A DNA stretch of 64,000 nucleotides from Prosopocoilus inquinatus. Taxonomy: Eukaryota > Arthropoda > Insecta > Coleoptera > Lucanidae. Made by a program: the position numbers and the translations under genes. This document shows, piece after piece, positions 29,616 through 42,495 of this stretch; position 1 is the first letter of the stretch, and each line of letters begins with the position of its first letter. Under the pieces are notes generated by a model, which made no database searches, was not told the DNA's origin, and saw only the letters and a program-made list of their open reading frames with translations. Location of the stretch: contig CM069877.1 of NCBI GenBank assembly GCA_036172665.1, positions 20,237,001-20,301,000 of the forward strand. The letters are read 5' to 3'.

Positions 29616-29892
29616 GTAAGATGAAATAATGTAAGTTTCAGTCAAGGAATACGTTCATTTATTTCTTATATAAAAATATTTTAACTGTTTCATATGTCTT
29701 CCGTCACGTCTTAAATAATGATGCCAAGCAATTATCAAATGCTTTCATAGTATTTTTTAAATATTTGAGACGAAATTCATGACATTTCATAATTGACAGT
29801 AATAGCACATTTGTTTTATTAAAACTTGCTTGCGTATCATTGACACTTTTTTTAAACTGAATAGGAGAATATTTATATTGGGGTCTATTCTA

Positions 29893-30351
29893 CAGAGTGC
29901 TGCATATAGAAACGCAACATAGGAAATCTCATGTTAATTTAAAAGTGCTCGAATATTGGCTTCCCTAATTATTTTACAGCAAAATCCCGTTTAGGTTTTC
30001 TAAAGTACTTTTCAGGGTGAATCTGCCTGTGAAGTTTGAGAATTTTTCATACGCTGAGTTTTAAGATATTTAAAAAAGATTCTGTAACTATCCCCAATTT
30101 ATACTAAACTATCAGCACAGCCTTGATCAATGATAGTGAAAACTGATAACAGATAATTAATAAATCTAGTTAGTTTTTGATAAAAATTGATAGAAAAAGC
30201 TTTTCCAGTAATTTATTTTAACAGTTACTGATCAAGGCCACGCTGATAATTTGGTATAAATTATATATAAAATAATTAGGGAAGCCAATATTCGAGCACC
30301 TTTAAATTAACATGGGATTGCCTATGTTGCGTTTCAAAGCGCAGCACCCTG
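29893..30351. mobile_element. Fold-back MITE, 459 bp, TA target site
   Basis: Starts CAGAGTGCTGCATATAG and ends with the inverse (GCGCAGCACCCTG). Arms of about 80 bp (for example CGAATATTGGCTTCCC with GGGAAGCCAATATTCG) surround a spacer. TA flanks both ends. Confidence 0.8.
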
Positions 30352-31576
30352 TATAGCATTGATATGGTCTTGATACGTAACAATTATTACTATGAATCAA
30401 GTGACCTTGTAAAATCGGTATTCTGTAAATAGTTTCGTAACAATTTGCAATCCGTAACAAGTGTGATATCGAGTTAATATAGAATTTGCACAAACCCATC
30501 GTTACGTTATAAATGCAATCGTTATAAAATAGAAAATGCAGTTACTGCTTCAAAACCTAGAGAAGAAGCACCGTATTCAAAAATTGTTTAAATTTATACA
30601 TATATTTTTGAAATTTTGTGCTTTTCTTTTCCGTTTTGAAATATTAACTATTTTCTAATTTAAAACGATCCATTTATAACGTAAGAGTGCTTTCGCATAA
30701 ACTCTATGCATCTCTCTTCAATTGGCGGTTCGCAATCGACTTGAATTTTTATGAAATTAATTATTGAAGACATTGATATTGATATGCATATCAATGTTAC
30801 AGAATAGCCCTGACTGTATGTTCAGAGTTTAAAAAACTCACGGTATGTAATAGCGCCACCCTTCATTCCAATTCATTGATTAAAGTAAAGCGGCGTTGTG
30901 TTAAAATAAGCAACAAGTTCGTTTCATTCAGTGCTCAACTCTCAAAATAATTATTAATAATGCAAGTATACCTACTACAAAGTACATTTCACTTATATCT
31001 CGAAATTATTAATATAAAAGTATATAAAAAATAGTATGATAATAAAACGGTTCTCATATTAGTACTTTTGAATACAAAATGCAAGAGTATGCTTCATTTG
31101 AATCCGTTTACAATTTATAAACACATTTCCGTTACGTATTACGAAGTGAAACTGCGGAAAATTGTATTATGCTTATGAATTATGCAATTTAGTCAAGGGA
31201 CTAGGTTAGCAAGTTCATGTGCATTATTGCGTATAAATTTGCATGTAATACATTATTAATAATATAACACGCTACTATGCAAATCAAAATAATTGTGACA
31301 AATTAATCTTTCATTGTACAGAAGAATAGTCTAAATTGAATACTTAGTGATCTTAGTGACTGGAGCTCGATCTTTATTACAAAATTAATGATAAAAACCG
31401 CATTTTGATATCTTGAAGAGTTTAGGAGCTACAGGTAATTTTTTTAAATTCTGCCATTTCTAAAAACTTTTATAATTTTTTTGTTTATGAAAATTTTCGA
31501 TTTCTGACTTCTTTAAGGCACTTTTAACGTAGAACTTTGTTACATTTTCTAAGACATACATAGAGTTTTTGATGTA
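30352..31576. other. AT-rich intergenic DNA
   Basis: No gene, RNA or structured element was recognised. Confidence 0.4.
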
Positions 31577-32562
31577 CAGGGTGTCCTACAGAAAACGCCT
31601 CAAGCCATAACTCCTTTATTTATAGACTAATTTTAAAAAACAAAAAGGCAAATGAAATGAGATTAAAAACGCTATAAAATTTTAATTTAATTATTTTTTT
31701 AGTTACCTTCATGATCAAACGACTGTCAACTTTTATTTTTTTAAATGCTCTGTATATTTTTTATTATTGCATCTAGTAGAGCTACATTTTCTAAATTCAA
31801 TGATGTGCAACACTTTAAGTTTTGACCAGCAAATATGACCGAAAACATTAATGAAAAAATTAAAGTTAAGTGTGCAAACGTAAGTTACTGTAGGAAAAAA
31901 AATCAAAATCGCACTTTAAAAGAGTAGTGTTGACGTAAAATTGTCAACTTTGCTTTGTAAAACAACTACAACGTGTAAAACAAATATTGCACGACAAGTG
32001 TTAATTCTATCTCGCAATATTTCTTCGTTTTCAGAGTTAAATAAAAGCTATATAAAAGAATCTAGTAGTGTAAGATCGAGGGATAGTGCAGGCCAAAAAT
32101 TTCTAAGCAAAAAAGCCTGCCTTACCTCAGGATCATTCCTTTCTAAAGCACGTACTTTTTGAGAATTTTTTTTAATTATCCTCATAGAGACTGTCAACTT
32201 TATTTTTTAACACTTTTAATACGCGTCTATCATCATCGTTTTCAATTCAAGTATGCAATGGTTAAAAATTCAATTTGTTTGTAGAAAAAATACTTTTCTT
32301 TTAATGTTCGATTTTCAATTTTTTTCCTATAGCAACTTACATTTGCACGCTTAACTTTAATTCTTTCAAGTACAATTTTTTTAATCTCGAACCAGAGCCA
32401 TTTAGAGAATAAAAGTTGACTGTCGTTTGACCATGAAAAAAAATTAATTGACCACTTTTTATAGTGTTTTTAGTATCATTATTTCATTTACCTTATTGTT
32501 TTTTAAAATTAGTCTATAAGTAAAGGAGTTATGGCTTGGGACGTTTTCTATAGGACACGCGG
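31577..32562. mobile_element. Fold-back MITE, 986 bp, TA target site
   Basis: Starts CAGGGTGTCCTACAGAAAAC and ends as the inverse (GTTTTCTATAGGACACGCGG). Long arms run inward (AAGCCATAACTCCTTTA with TAAAGGAGTTATGGCTT, then ACGACTGTCAACTTTTAT-type sequence). TA flanks both sides. The 73-aa frame inside (31941-32162) has no known features. Confidence 0.85.
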
Positions 32563-33283
32563 TATAAACTCAATTTTTTATTTTCTATATGGAATGCCTG
32601 TATATTTTCAAACAAGAGAGTAAAATTAGCCTTCCACAAATAATAAACATTTGGTATATTAAACTAAACGTTTGTGAGATATAGAGTTCAAATTCAAGAA
32701 TCATTTCCGGACAATGTTTATAAGAATTTTCTCATTAATTTGAAGATTAGGATACGACTTAAAGTTTTGACAAGTCATTCAGTCAGTCAATTTGGAGTAA
32801 CCTGTTAGTAGAAAGAAAATATTTTTTTCTATGGCCCTTTAGGAAAAGATATTCTATTGTCACCGAATACTACCAGCAAAAGTTTGCTTTTCGTAACTAG
32901 TGAGGAAAAAACTCATTACGTTAACTTTCGTCTCTAGAGACGAAAATAAATCCTACTCCGTCTAGTTGCCTGGTGTCGTCATCACGCATCATTATTAAAT
33001 GTCAGTGTGTGGTTTTCGTCGGACGTTTATCATGATTTCTCATTCAGAAAATAATCTAGATCTTCCTAATACTCCACTAGAAATAGCAACTCGGGTCGTA
33101 GAAAAAGTATAGTGTTTAACTCGTCGAAATCATTTTCTTAAGCTCGAGAACATTACCTAACGAGACGTAGGCGAGTTTAGTAAACTGTTCTCTCGCTCAA
33201 AAAATGTCACTTTCGTCACTCTACTATCTTTATAACTGTACAAGTTATAACTGCAATACCAAGGGATTCTGTTATGCTAATAG
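32563..33283. other. AT-rich intergenic DNA
   Basis: Nothing was recognised apart from a short TCGTCTCTAGAGACGA palindrome near 32927. Confidence 0.4.
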
Positions 33284-33405
33284 GGCGGGACGGGACGATT
33301 CGCCGTCGTCGACTCGCCGCCGCCGATTCATCGTCGCCAATTCGTCGTAGAACCAATTCACCGTCAACCCAATTTATCGTCCGCCCAATTCGCCATCGCA
33401 TGTTA
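33284..33405. repeat. GC-rich tandem cluster of about 14-16-bp units (left member)
   Basis: Units resemble AATTCGCCGTCGCC/GATTCGCCGTCGTC, about seven in a row, preceded by GGGCGGGACGGGACG. An inverted cluster of the same motif lies at 34690-34782. The base composition is unlike the surroundings. Confidence 0.7.
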
Positions 33406-34261
33406 CTGCTTGATTTAGCTTGATGATCTTTAAAACACTTTCTGACTATTTTAGATAATAACCAAGTTATATCTACGAATTGAACGAAAATAAGTATAAT
33501 TTCAGTATGTCTCAAGTAAATTAAAATAGACGTCACTATTATCTTTCTATTTCAAACCACAATAAATTCCTAATTACAGTACGACTATCGTAAGTCACAA
33601 AACTACGAACAAATTGGAGCTGTCAGCACACAGTCATAATTATAATTTTGTTTTTAAGAGAACCTCAATTTTTTGTATAATTTTAAATGACGAGCTTTCG
33701 TGATTCCATATCTCGAAAGCAGTCGACTTTTGATTTAAATAAAAATAGATACAGAGTTTCTATAAATGATTCTATGTGACCTTTGGAAAATAAAAAAAAC
33801 AGATATTTGCCGCTTGTTAATACTATTGTCAGCCATTACAGTAACTTAATTACACACCACGAACATTAACTAATTAATTTCTCACGCATCTAAATTGCTT
33901 TTACTGCAGAAAAACTGAAACAACGATAAATTTTCAACATTCGGAGCAAAATTTGCAGTAACAAAACATGCAGTGCACCAACGACAATTTCTGTCAAATT
34001 GAAGAATAGCTATCAGAAATGCTGTAATTTCACAATCAGAGAAAGGCGGAACATTTCAACGCACCCTATGTCCTTGGAATCATTTATAGAAACTGTGTAG
34101 ATATAATTTTAAGCAGAATCCAAAAATATTAAAAATATTGGAGGGCTTTTGCAAACACCGGAACAAGAAATACTTCCTGGAAGAGCATGAATTTTTATCT
34201 GTTCCTTTATATATGTATTTTCCATTAAATATGCTAGTTTATTTTATTTTATTTACAAGAT

Positions 34262-34617
34262 TTTGTTGCAAATCGTTTTTGATTGCAGTGAAAACCTCGA
34301 GCAGCCTCTGTACAGCTATTTCAGCCCTGTTTGGAGCTTCATCAGCAGAGACGTAGCTCGACATTCCCCCTGCAAACCAAAAAAGACTTGTCTCAATTTA
34401 TTCGCAATTGTGATGTAATAGTGATGCAACAGATAAAACAGCGACATCCTACGATCGCTTTTTGACTTGATATTGCAGTAGGATAGACAAATTGAAGCGG
34501 ATTTGTTCCTAATAAATCCCCCATGCAAGGCGGCCATGCTTCCTGTTGAAGCATAATGAAAGTTTAAAAAAAAATGTTGCAAATCGTTTTTGATTGCAGT
34601 GAAAACCTCGAGCAGCG
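34262..34617. repeat. Stray copy of the 312-bp repeat family
   Basis: About 1.1 units, diverged from the Polinton-1 copies by scattered substitutions. It keeps AAATCGTTTTTGATTGCAGTG at both edges and the AGCGACATCCTACGATCGCT palindrome. This shows the repeat family is not confined to Polintons. Confidence 0.85.
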
Positions 34618-34689
34618 TTCATCACTATTTTATGTACGTATAATTATTATATATTATTAGTTGGATATCTACGGGACTTAAAAACTTTA

Positions 34690-34782
34690 ATCGCTGACGA
34701 CGAATTTACCGACGGCGAGTTTTCTGACGGTGAATTGTACCTACGGCGAATCGGCGAGGTGAATTGGTGACGGCTAATTATC
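34690..34782. repeat. GC-rich tandem cluster, inverse of 33284-33405
   Basis: Units such as GACGGCGAGTTTTCT and GACGGTGAATTGTACC are the reverse complement of the left cluster. The two may be subterminal inverted repeats of an element of about 1.5 kb that also holds the 312-bp repeat copy. Confidence 0.6.
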
Positions 34783-35998
34783 ATATTATCATGCTTTACG
34801 AGTTCACATTTATAACATAACATGTATCTCAAAGCAATTTTCGTATTAATAATTTGAATATTGAACTGTTAAATAATCGAGTTATGCAAAAAATGAAAAA
34901 TTTTGAAATCTATTTTATTCACCTTAGTAATTGGTATGGTCCGTACCAATAACGGGTATTACATACGTCTTGCCGGTTTTATGCCCAGCTTCAACTATGA
35001 ATACCTAGTTATTCAAAGATTAAGTTTATTTGACATTTATAATGTGACCTTTCTCTATAAACAGCATATATTTTGTGGTATATTTCAACTGACAAATAAA
35101 TTTAATCTTTGAACAACTAGTTATTTACAGTTGGTGAAACTGGACGTTAAGTGTCTAGATGCTCTGGAGAGTTTCGAACGAACTAACCCCGCTCTCAATT
35201 GTAATCTTGATTGTGTCGGGGTAACGAAAGTTCATTCACAGAAAAACATGCGGAAAATAAATAAGAGAACTTAATAAGAATAAGTACAACGGTCACACTT
35301 GTAATGTTTAGCATGGTAGGGGTACACTTCCCGCCTAGTGCCCAACCCTAGTCTAGATTGTAAGACTTTTAAGACACAAGTTATCTACTATCAGTGTTTC
35401 CAAATCGTGAGATTTATCACGATTCGCGGAATTTTTGGCTATGAAAAGCAAACGAGGAAGTTATTCTTGATTTCGTGGGATTTTTGTTCTACAAATGCAT
35501 ATGCTGGAGAAGAAAAAGTGTTCTGTTGATTTAAATTTGAAATCAGCGAACTGGACTTTAAGTGAACTTAAGGTTCTAAATTGACACACTTCGTATTCAG
35601 ATGGCGATATTAGTGATTTTTTTCTATATATCCTTGTCGCACAGTAATCTCGTCTAGGGATAAAAAACAGTCTAAAGATTGTTAATCAAAGTGACGTTTC
35701 ACAAATTACATTTTACTATGGCTGCGGAGAATAACATAACCTAACACATTTTTGACTAGACAGTCGGCTATAAACTACTATAATCGTAGTAAACAGAATT
35801 CCCTAAAAGTGTTGATTTCCTTGTTGCTCTTGCGGAATTTGTATTTGTTATCTTTGTTACACAAGAATCACGGAATGAGAATGTATTGGCGTTATGTTGA
35901 TTAGAATAAAATCTGACCATTCTAAATTCTGTAATGTAAATTGTTATTATTTTGACCCATAACTGTACTCGTAAATTGATACGTGCACAGTACCAATT
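34783..35998. other. AT-rich intergenic DNA
   Basis: No gene was recognised; the small + strand frames (34903-35112, 35338-35529) have no family features. Confidence 0.4.
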
Positions 35999-36103
35999 AG
36001 TACCATGCGATCTACGGAACTCATAATTAGAGCAGGCCTTGATATTTTCCAAAAAGTTGGCAACAAAGGTTTACAGTTGATATTAAAAATGTTAAGTGTC
36101 AGA
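35999..36103. repeat. Partial copy of a MITE also present at 42496-42864
   Basis: This stretch (GGAACTCATAATTAGAGCAG, GTTGGCAACA, AAGTGTCAG) matches the reverse complement of 42770-42870. It was probably cut by, or lies next to, the non-LTR insertion starting at 36104. Confidence 0.65.
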
Positions 36104-36428
36104 ACAATAATAATAATAATAATCTTTATTGGTCACAAATTCATAATGTAATAAAAAACAAAGTAAATCATTTTGATAAATGGTGACCAAAGGATTCCGA
36201 ATCAGCAATTTCCAAAGAAATATGCTGTTCTGCTTTCGGAACCCTTGGTTAAATGAAAAAAAAAAATAGTAGTTAATTACATTTAGTTCAGGCGGCTTTA
36301 AATATAACCTGTAAGTAAGCAAAAAAATACCCTTCTAATATCAAAACTAAAAATAATAATAATAATCTCCAGCTGCCCGGAAAAATAACGATGACAAATA
36401 TACTAAACTGTCAGTGAGGACAATTTGG

Positions 36429-37883
36429 TCACTGATTACCTAACAAAAATGCTTTCATATGACGTTTAAATGATAGAATCGTTAAAGATTTTAGTATTTC
36501 TGGTGTGTTGTTGTAATATTGAACAATATTATATGAAAAAGACCTATGAAACATGGAAGTGCAATGAGCTGGCGGTGTTAGGAGACCCTTGCTTCTAACA
36601 TTGACATTGTGGACGTCTGTTCTATAAGTTAGTCTGCTATACAGGTAACCAGGCTTTTTTGTGAAAATAATTTTCCGAAAAAATACAGCGCAATGCAGTG
36701 TACGTCTCTGGCTTATGTTTAACCATTTTTCTCTCTGAAATACATAAGAAATGTGATCTCTGTATCGCAGCCCACATGTGAAACGAAGACATGCATTTTG
36801 CACGCGCTGAATTCTTCGGACATCCGTATTGTCTAAACATGGGCCGTAGACGACATCACAGTAGTTAAACTGCGATAAGACCAATGTGTTACACAATTTA
36901 TCCCGCATTTTTTTATTAAGTATTTCCTTGTTACCGTAGAGCATTTTTAGCTTGCCAAATGCTTTCTGCACAAGTTTGCTTATATGATTTTTAAAACGAA
37001 GTTTTACATCAATGAAAAGACCCAAATTTCTAGCACAACCTGTAACTGGCAAAAGTTGATTATTAATATGAATTTTGATAAAATTTAAAGCAGCCATCCT
37101 GGATTTATTCCTCTCAAAAATTAATACACACGATTTATTTGGATTAATAGATAAACCATGATCAGAAGCGGAAATACATAAGTTATTCAAATCTTGATTA
37201 ATCTGACTCACACCAGCAACGATATCTTTACGATCAAAGGAGTAATATAGCTGTGTATCGTCAGCATACAAATGACATTTACAGTAATTTATTTGATTAA
37301 AAACAAAGCTTGTATAAATACAGTACAGTAAGGGACCTAGAATGCTTTCTTGTGCAACTCCCGATTTGAGCTCGAGAGCCTCAGATACATAACCGTTAAG
37401 AGTAACTTTTTGGCTTCTATTGCATAAGTAGTTTGTAAAAAAGAGTATAGAAACAGCGCTGAAGCCAATGTAATGCAATATAGAAAGTAAAAGATTATGA
37501 TTTATAGTATCGAACGCTCTAGAAAAATCAAGCAGTACTAGCACAGTAACCTTATCATTATCGATAGCAGTAAGGATTTCATTCATGATCAGTGTTAATG
37601 CAGTAGCACAGCTATAACCACTCCTGAAGCCTGACTGAAAAGTGGGTAAAATATTAAATTTGGATAAATGTGAGCGAATCTGACCTTCAGCACATTTCTC
37701 TACCAGCTTTGATAAAACTGGCAGTAGACTGATAGGTCTCAGGTCTTTAAAATCATTAGGCTTACTCGTTTTCGGGAGAGGCAACACCAGGGCGTCCTTC
37801 CAACATTCCGGAAGGAAGGACCCAACATTCCGGAAATTCCCCGTGCAACAGGCAAAAATTAATAATGTAAGTAATATGTACAA
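36429..37883 (-). pseudogene. ORF2 reverse transcriptase domain and C-terminus
   Basis: The open stretch contains the RT blocks in order: LRPISLLPVLSKLVEKC, FQSGFRSGYSCATAL, LLDFSRAFDTINH, SGVAQESILGPLLYCIYT, the catalytic HLYADDTQLYY, and the thumb and C-terminal region ending FKRHMKAFLLGNQ. The N-terminal boundary is not a true start. A short duplication around 37795-37835 (ACATTCCGGAA twice) shifts the frame relative to the upstream part, which continues at 37950-38010. Confidence 0.85.
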
Positions 37884-37949
37884 TCAACTGTGGACAACAA
37901 AGATTTAACATTCGAAGGCTAATGTTGTCTGAGCCACTCGACTTGCTCT

Positions 37950-38885
37950 TCATATGCTGTAAATCGAATCTCGAAGAGATATTAAAAGCCTGATATTGTC
38001 CGTGAGCCACGGTGCAGGAGATTTGCGGAACGTGCTTGTTTTGAAGGGAGCATGAGTATCAAAAAGATTTGTAATATTATAATTAAAATAGCCTATTATA
38101 TCATTGATATTGTCAAAATCATAGATAGAATCCCATGGAAAAGAGCGCAAGTCGATGATAAAGTTGTTCAGATCAAAATTTTTGAAATTTCTGTAGGTAC
38201 GTGTGATGGCATCATTAGAAGTAGAAATAAGTTTGAAGTAAGCGTAAATTAAAAAGTGGTCAGAAAATTCGCCCATATCGCATATGTCGGAAGTTATATT
38301 ATTTTCGTTAATAGTCGTTATTAATAAATCAATTAAAGTAGAATTAGAATTATTAATTCGAGTAGGTTCTTTAATGACTTGGGTTAAACCTAAAGAGTCA
38401 GTTAAGTTATTTAAGTGTTGAGTTGAAGTGCTAGTATCGTCTAAAAGATTTATATTGAAATCGCCGATGCAAATAATATCATCAAAAGAAACGATGTAAT
38501 TACTCAAAGCATCTTCAATGACATTCAAGAAATTAACAACGTTTGTGTTGGGTGGTCTTTAAATGACGCCAATTATTAAGTTAATGTTCGATATATTTAA
38601 ATTAATCCATAAATGTTCAATGAATAAAGTGCATTCAGAAAGTGCTAAATTGAATATATACTTATTTTTAATATAAAGACAAACACCGCCACCTCGTCTG
38701 CCATCAGTTCTGTGACACCTGACTAAGCAATAGTCTTTGATAGAGACTAAATAATCTTCAACTTCTGGCGTTGACCAAGTTTCAGATATACCAATCACAT
38801 CATAATTGTGTTCTAATAAGTAATGTTTCAGCAAACCAAAATTCCTCACTAACGATCTGGCATTAATGTGTGGCACTGAAAGCAT
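37950..38885 (-). pseudogene. ORF2 endonuclease domain, frameshifted
   Basis: Two frames cover the apurinic-type endonuclease. 38885-38559 has HINARSLVRN, ISETWSTPEVEDY and RGGGVCLYIKN. 38528-37950 has ICIGDFNINLLDD, TLIDLLITT and EFSDHFLIYAYF. A stop and shift near 38560 separate them. The region between this and the RT is also shifted and partly deleted. Confidence 0.8.
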
Positions 38886-39116
38886 TATTTATAGTTATGA
38901 AAAGAACTAAAATTAATGTGAAAAATTTAGGTATTCGAATGTTCAAAAACCATCCAGGCAACGTTAAACACAATACAGAAAAAATCATACAATTAAAACC
39001 CGATACAACTGAAATTAATGTAGTACAAGTAAATTTGAAATAAATTAATCAATGAAAAAAAAGGTTACCGATTTCAAAAGAAAAGAACTATTGGCTCGAT
39101 GTTCAAGACCGCTGCG

Positions 39117-39791
39117 TTAACTCTTCGTACATGTATCTAGCGCTTCCAAGGAGGTAATCTCGGTTCTTTTACCATTACATACGCAGTAGATTCTGCCATC
39201 ATATGACCAGCAATTTTTAAAACCGAATTTAGCTTTGACTGCCGAGTAGACTACTGATCTTCTATGTGTCAAATCCTCAGTTACAAAAATACCGCTGCCT
39301 TTTAACCGTTTCTTGTTTTGCAAAACTGTACTTTTCGTTTGGTAAGAAGCGAATTTTACCATTATTTGCCTTGACTTCCTGGGGGCACCCCCGGTTACAT
39401 AATTCGCGTTTTTCCCAATACGGTGAGCCCTGTCGATGCAATCACCTGGTAGAGTAACATTCATTATTTTGAATACGTTATTAATAACATCATGCACGTT
39501 TCCTTGCTGTTCTGGTATTCCGTGGATTCTGATACTATTACGTCTCGAGTACTGCTCCAGGTCGTCTATTTTATTGCGTAACTCCTCGTTCTCAGCACGC
39601 AGATTTTGAATTTCGACGGTCTTGAGAGCAATAGTTTCCTCCAGTTTAGCGTCAATTCGTTGTGAAATATTCTCGATTAAAGTTGATAGTACAGATTTAT
39701 CATTCAGTAACGTGGTTAATGTTTCTTTAATAAATTCGCACAGCTCACCTTTATCGGCCCGCGTTAGGGTCATTTTGTTTTGTGGGTGCAA
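39117..39791 (-). CDS. ORF1 protein of the non-LTR retrotransposon
   Basis: The 224-aa ORF is intact. An N-terminal coiled coil (LEETIALKTVEIQNLRAENE) leads to LEQYSRRNSIRIHGIPE, then DRAHRIG and a MVKFASYQTKS region. These are typical of ORF1 proteins that bind retroposon RNA as trimers. Start chosen at MHPQNKM; an internal Met follows at codon 7. Confidence 0.8.
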   Translation of the reverse strand: MHPQNKMTLTRADKGELCEFIKETLTTLLNDKSVLSTLIENISQRIDAKLEETIALKTVEIQNLRAENEELRNKIDDLEQYSRRNSIRIHGIPEQQGNVHDVINNVFKIMNVTLPGDCIDRAHRIGKNANYVTGGAPRKSRQIMVKFASYQTKSTVLQNKKRLKGSGIFVTEDLTHRRSVVYSAVKAKFGFKNCWSYDGRIYCVCNGKRTEITSLEALDTCTKS

Positions 39792-39975
39792 AAACTCAAC
39801 AAACTCAGAAGAAAACCAGAGTTTTTAGCTCGCACAGTACTTGAACACAGTCTGGGTGTTTTTGTCAAGAAGCACTAAATTTAGTAATATAAATTTACTT
39901 AAACAAAAGTACAAATTCACCCAGCGGATTTAAACGCTCTATTCAGTTGCCGCCATCGCTCATCCCAATCATTTT

Positions 39976-41276
39976 TTTTAATGATTGATAATAAACGGAA
40001 TTGTCTCATAAAGTTTTCCTGCTCATGAATTAGGGTTGCAATAGCTACACAGAAGATGCTAGAAAACCCCTCAGCCCTTAGCAATTTAGCCAGCGAGCTT
40101 TAAAATTATATTATTCAATTATTGTCGTGTTTTGAAAATTACAATTGTAAACTGAAACTGAACAGCGCGGTAACGAAATATAACTTGTTTTTTTGAAGAA
40201 AATCTTTTAATTCGATGGTGCTTCGCCGTCATGGAGTTTTAATATGCGCGAACAAAACAAGCTTTTTGCTCATTTTGAGTAAACACTAATCAGTAATTTG
40301 AATTTATTTTAGTTGTTTATTTGGAATTTAAATTCACTAATAAATTTGCAGCAAGTTATTATTATTTATTGCACATTTATTCTCAAAGCTTTCGAAAGAC
40401 CATTGATTACACGAAATCGCATTCATTCATCATTCCGAATGCACCATATTTTAAATGGCAGCGCATAAACGTGAAATAACTGCCGCGAAAATTTCGCACT
40501 GAAAGCTTTCCCGGCGGAACTTTTCACGTTCCAGCGGTTCGATTTTTCAAATGAGTGGAACACGTGCGGTGTTCGTGAAATAGTTCTCCGCGGTTTGTAA
40601 TTCGACGGCAATCTTCAGCTGATGGGCCAAGTTCAAGTGCGCCCACGTTTATTCGATTTGACCTTGAAATTTGGAGGCGAGTTCGTAATCTGCGAGAATG
40701 GAGCATTTTATGCATGCAGATATCGCACGGACCGACACTCTGGGTGCAAATTTAAATTTGCATTAATTTCCGAGGTTTTAATAAATTTGCTAGGAATTTC
40801 CTGAAAATTATAGCTTTGGCGAGCTGACAAAAATAATTTCTTCATATGGGATACAAATAGCTGTCAAAACAAAAAAAAATTTACAGTGTGACCGACCTGT
40901 GTGATACTTGCAAGATTTGTTAAAATTTCTTGCACGAAATGACAAAGAAGTATCGAATACATCAATGAACATTTTAACTGTGTTAGCTGGGGACGCATAC
41001 GATACATACATATCTTTTTAGACATCGAATGAAATCGGAACATCGATACCTTTGTTTCCATTAGCTGTTCCCTTTTTTTAAATTCTAGAGGGCTATGTTT
41101 TTTTTTTCGTTAAGTTAAGTTCGTTAAGTTACGTATAGGTATTTTGAAGAAAATCAAAATCTGACATGAAATAAATAATGACAATTTCCCTTCAGCGGTA
41201 CTGACCGTGTTGCCGATACGTAGACAACGTGGACTACGGTGACATAATTAAAATAAAAAGTAAGTGAAAACAAATA
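39976..41276. other. Intergenic DNA with a GC-richer patch
   Basis: Mostly AT-rich. The 40440-40740 part is more GC-rich and CpG-containing, with overlapping short frames on both strands but no recognisable protein. It could be an old element or host regulatory DNA. Confidence 0.35.
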
Positions 41277-41949
41277 CAGGGAAGGGCAAGAGTATGGAAC
41301 CGGCTTAATATTTCAAAAACTGTTTTACGTATCTATTTGAAATTTGGTGTGTGATTTACAGTCAGTAAGACTATATAATTAATTTATTGCAATTGCTTAT
41401 CTGCTCTTGTTTCTAAGATACAACATCTACTTGATTTTTTTTTGAATGACAACCTGCTGATTTCTTTCCTTTATTTTCGTTCAATTCTTTAAACGACCAC
41501 ATAAAAATATTAATCTATTACATCAGAAAATTTTCGAGGAAATAACGTTTGAATGAAAAAGTTAGAAGAAATGGTTTACTAGTTGATATTCGACAAAAAT
41601 ACTAGTTTTCTAGCATGACAACAAATACCGAATATCAACGTAAACCATTTTTTCTAATGTTTTCATTGAAACGTTATTTTTCCCAAAATTTTCTTATGCA
41701 ATACATAAATATTTTTATCAGGTTATTTAGAGAATTAAAACTAACTATTAAATAAAGGAAGAAAATGGGCAGGTTGTCATTTAAAAATATCAAGTAGGCG
41801 TTGTATCTCAGAAATAAGAGCAGATAAAAAATTTGAAACAAATTGATAATATAGGTCTTATTGACTCTAAATCACATACCAAATTTCAAATAGATACGTC
41901 AAACAGTTTTCGAACTATTAAACCGGTTCCATACTTTTGCCCTGCCCTG
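41277..41949. mobile_element. Fold-back MITE, 673 bp
   Basis: Starts CAGGGAAGGGCAAGAGTATG and ends with the inverse (CATACTTTTGCCCTGCCCTG). Inverted arms extend about 250 bp (GGTTGTCATTTAAAAAT with its partner). TA precedes the left end; the right flank reads CA, so one target base has changed. Confidence 0.8.
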
Positions 41950-42495
41950 CATATTTTTTATTATAATATCGTCAAAATGCCAAAAGTTATAAGTAACGGA
42001 AATAAACATGCAATAGTGAAGGCGATTAATTATTGTATAAAGGACCGCCCAAATTCAAAAAACGAAGCGGATTTGAAGAACTGCCGTGTTAGCAGAAGAA
42101 TTTAAAGGTATGCGCGTTGTAGAAGTTGGTGAAAGAAGCAGACAGAATTTTAAATGAGGTCCGAATGACCATGGAAAAATTTCTAAGTCCTCAGCAACAG
42201 CAAGTAGATCCTGCTATTTAAATTCCCTTGCATTTATTTACTTTTTTAGTGAAAAAATAAATAATTATCAACTGTTTGCAGGGGACGTTATTTCTCATTT
42301 TAACGGAATGCTCAGTCTTGCTTTAGTCGAGCTGGGAATAGTGGCAGTGATAGTTTTCAAAACTATAACCATAAAATTAAAAATAACCGTCAATCAATTG
42401 TCTGCCGTCTATATTTCATTGTGATACTAACAAAAATGTCACCCTAACAGGGCCTACTCTGAATCTAAAAAGAAAGTGAACAGCTAATACCGGGT
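41950..42495. other. AT-rich intergenic DNA
   Basis: No recognisable gene. The 90-aa frame spanning 41833-42105 starts in the MITE; its second part (AIVKAINYCIKDRPNSKNEA) has no recognised family. Confidence 0.35.

Larger units (their letters stand above)
36104..39975 (-). mobile_element. Nearly full-length non-LTR retrotransposon (Jockey/CR1-like), broken
   Basis: On the - strand the order is a 5' leader, ORF1 (39791-39117), the endonuclease part of ORF2 (38885-37950), reverse transcriptase (37883-36429), and a 3' tail GACCAATAAAGATTATTATT ending in ATT repeats at 36104. The 5' end near 39975 is placed by eye. A second ATT-repeat tract lies at 36350-36368. ORF1 is open; ORF2 has at least two frame breaks, so the copy is inactive. 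Confidence 0.8.

Noticed and set aside
40423..41061. Overlapping short frames on both strands in a GC-richer patch
   Set aside because: No domain, splice or start context supports a gene.
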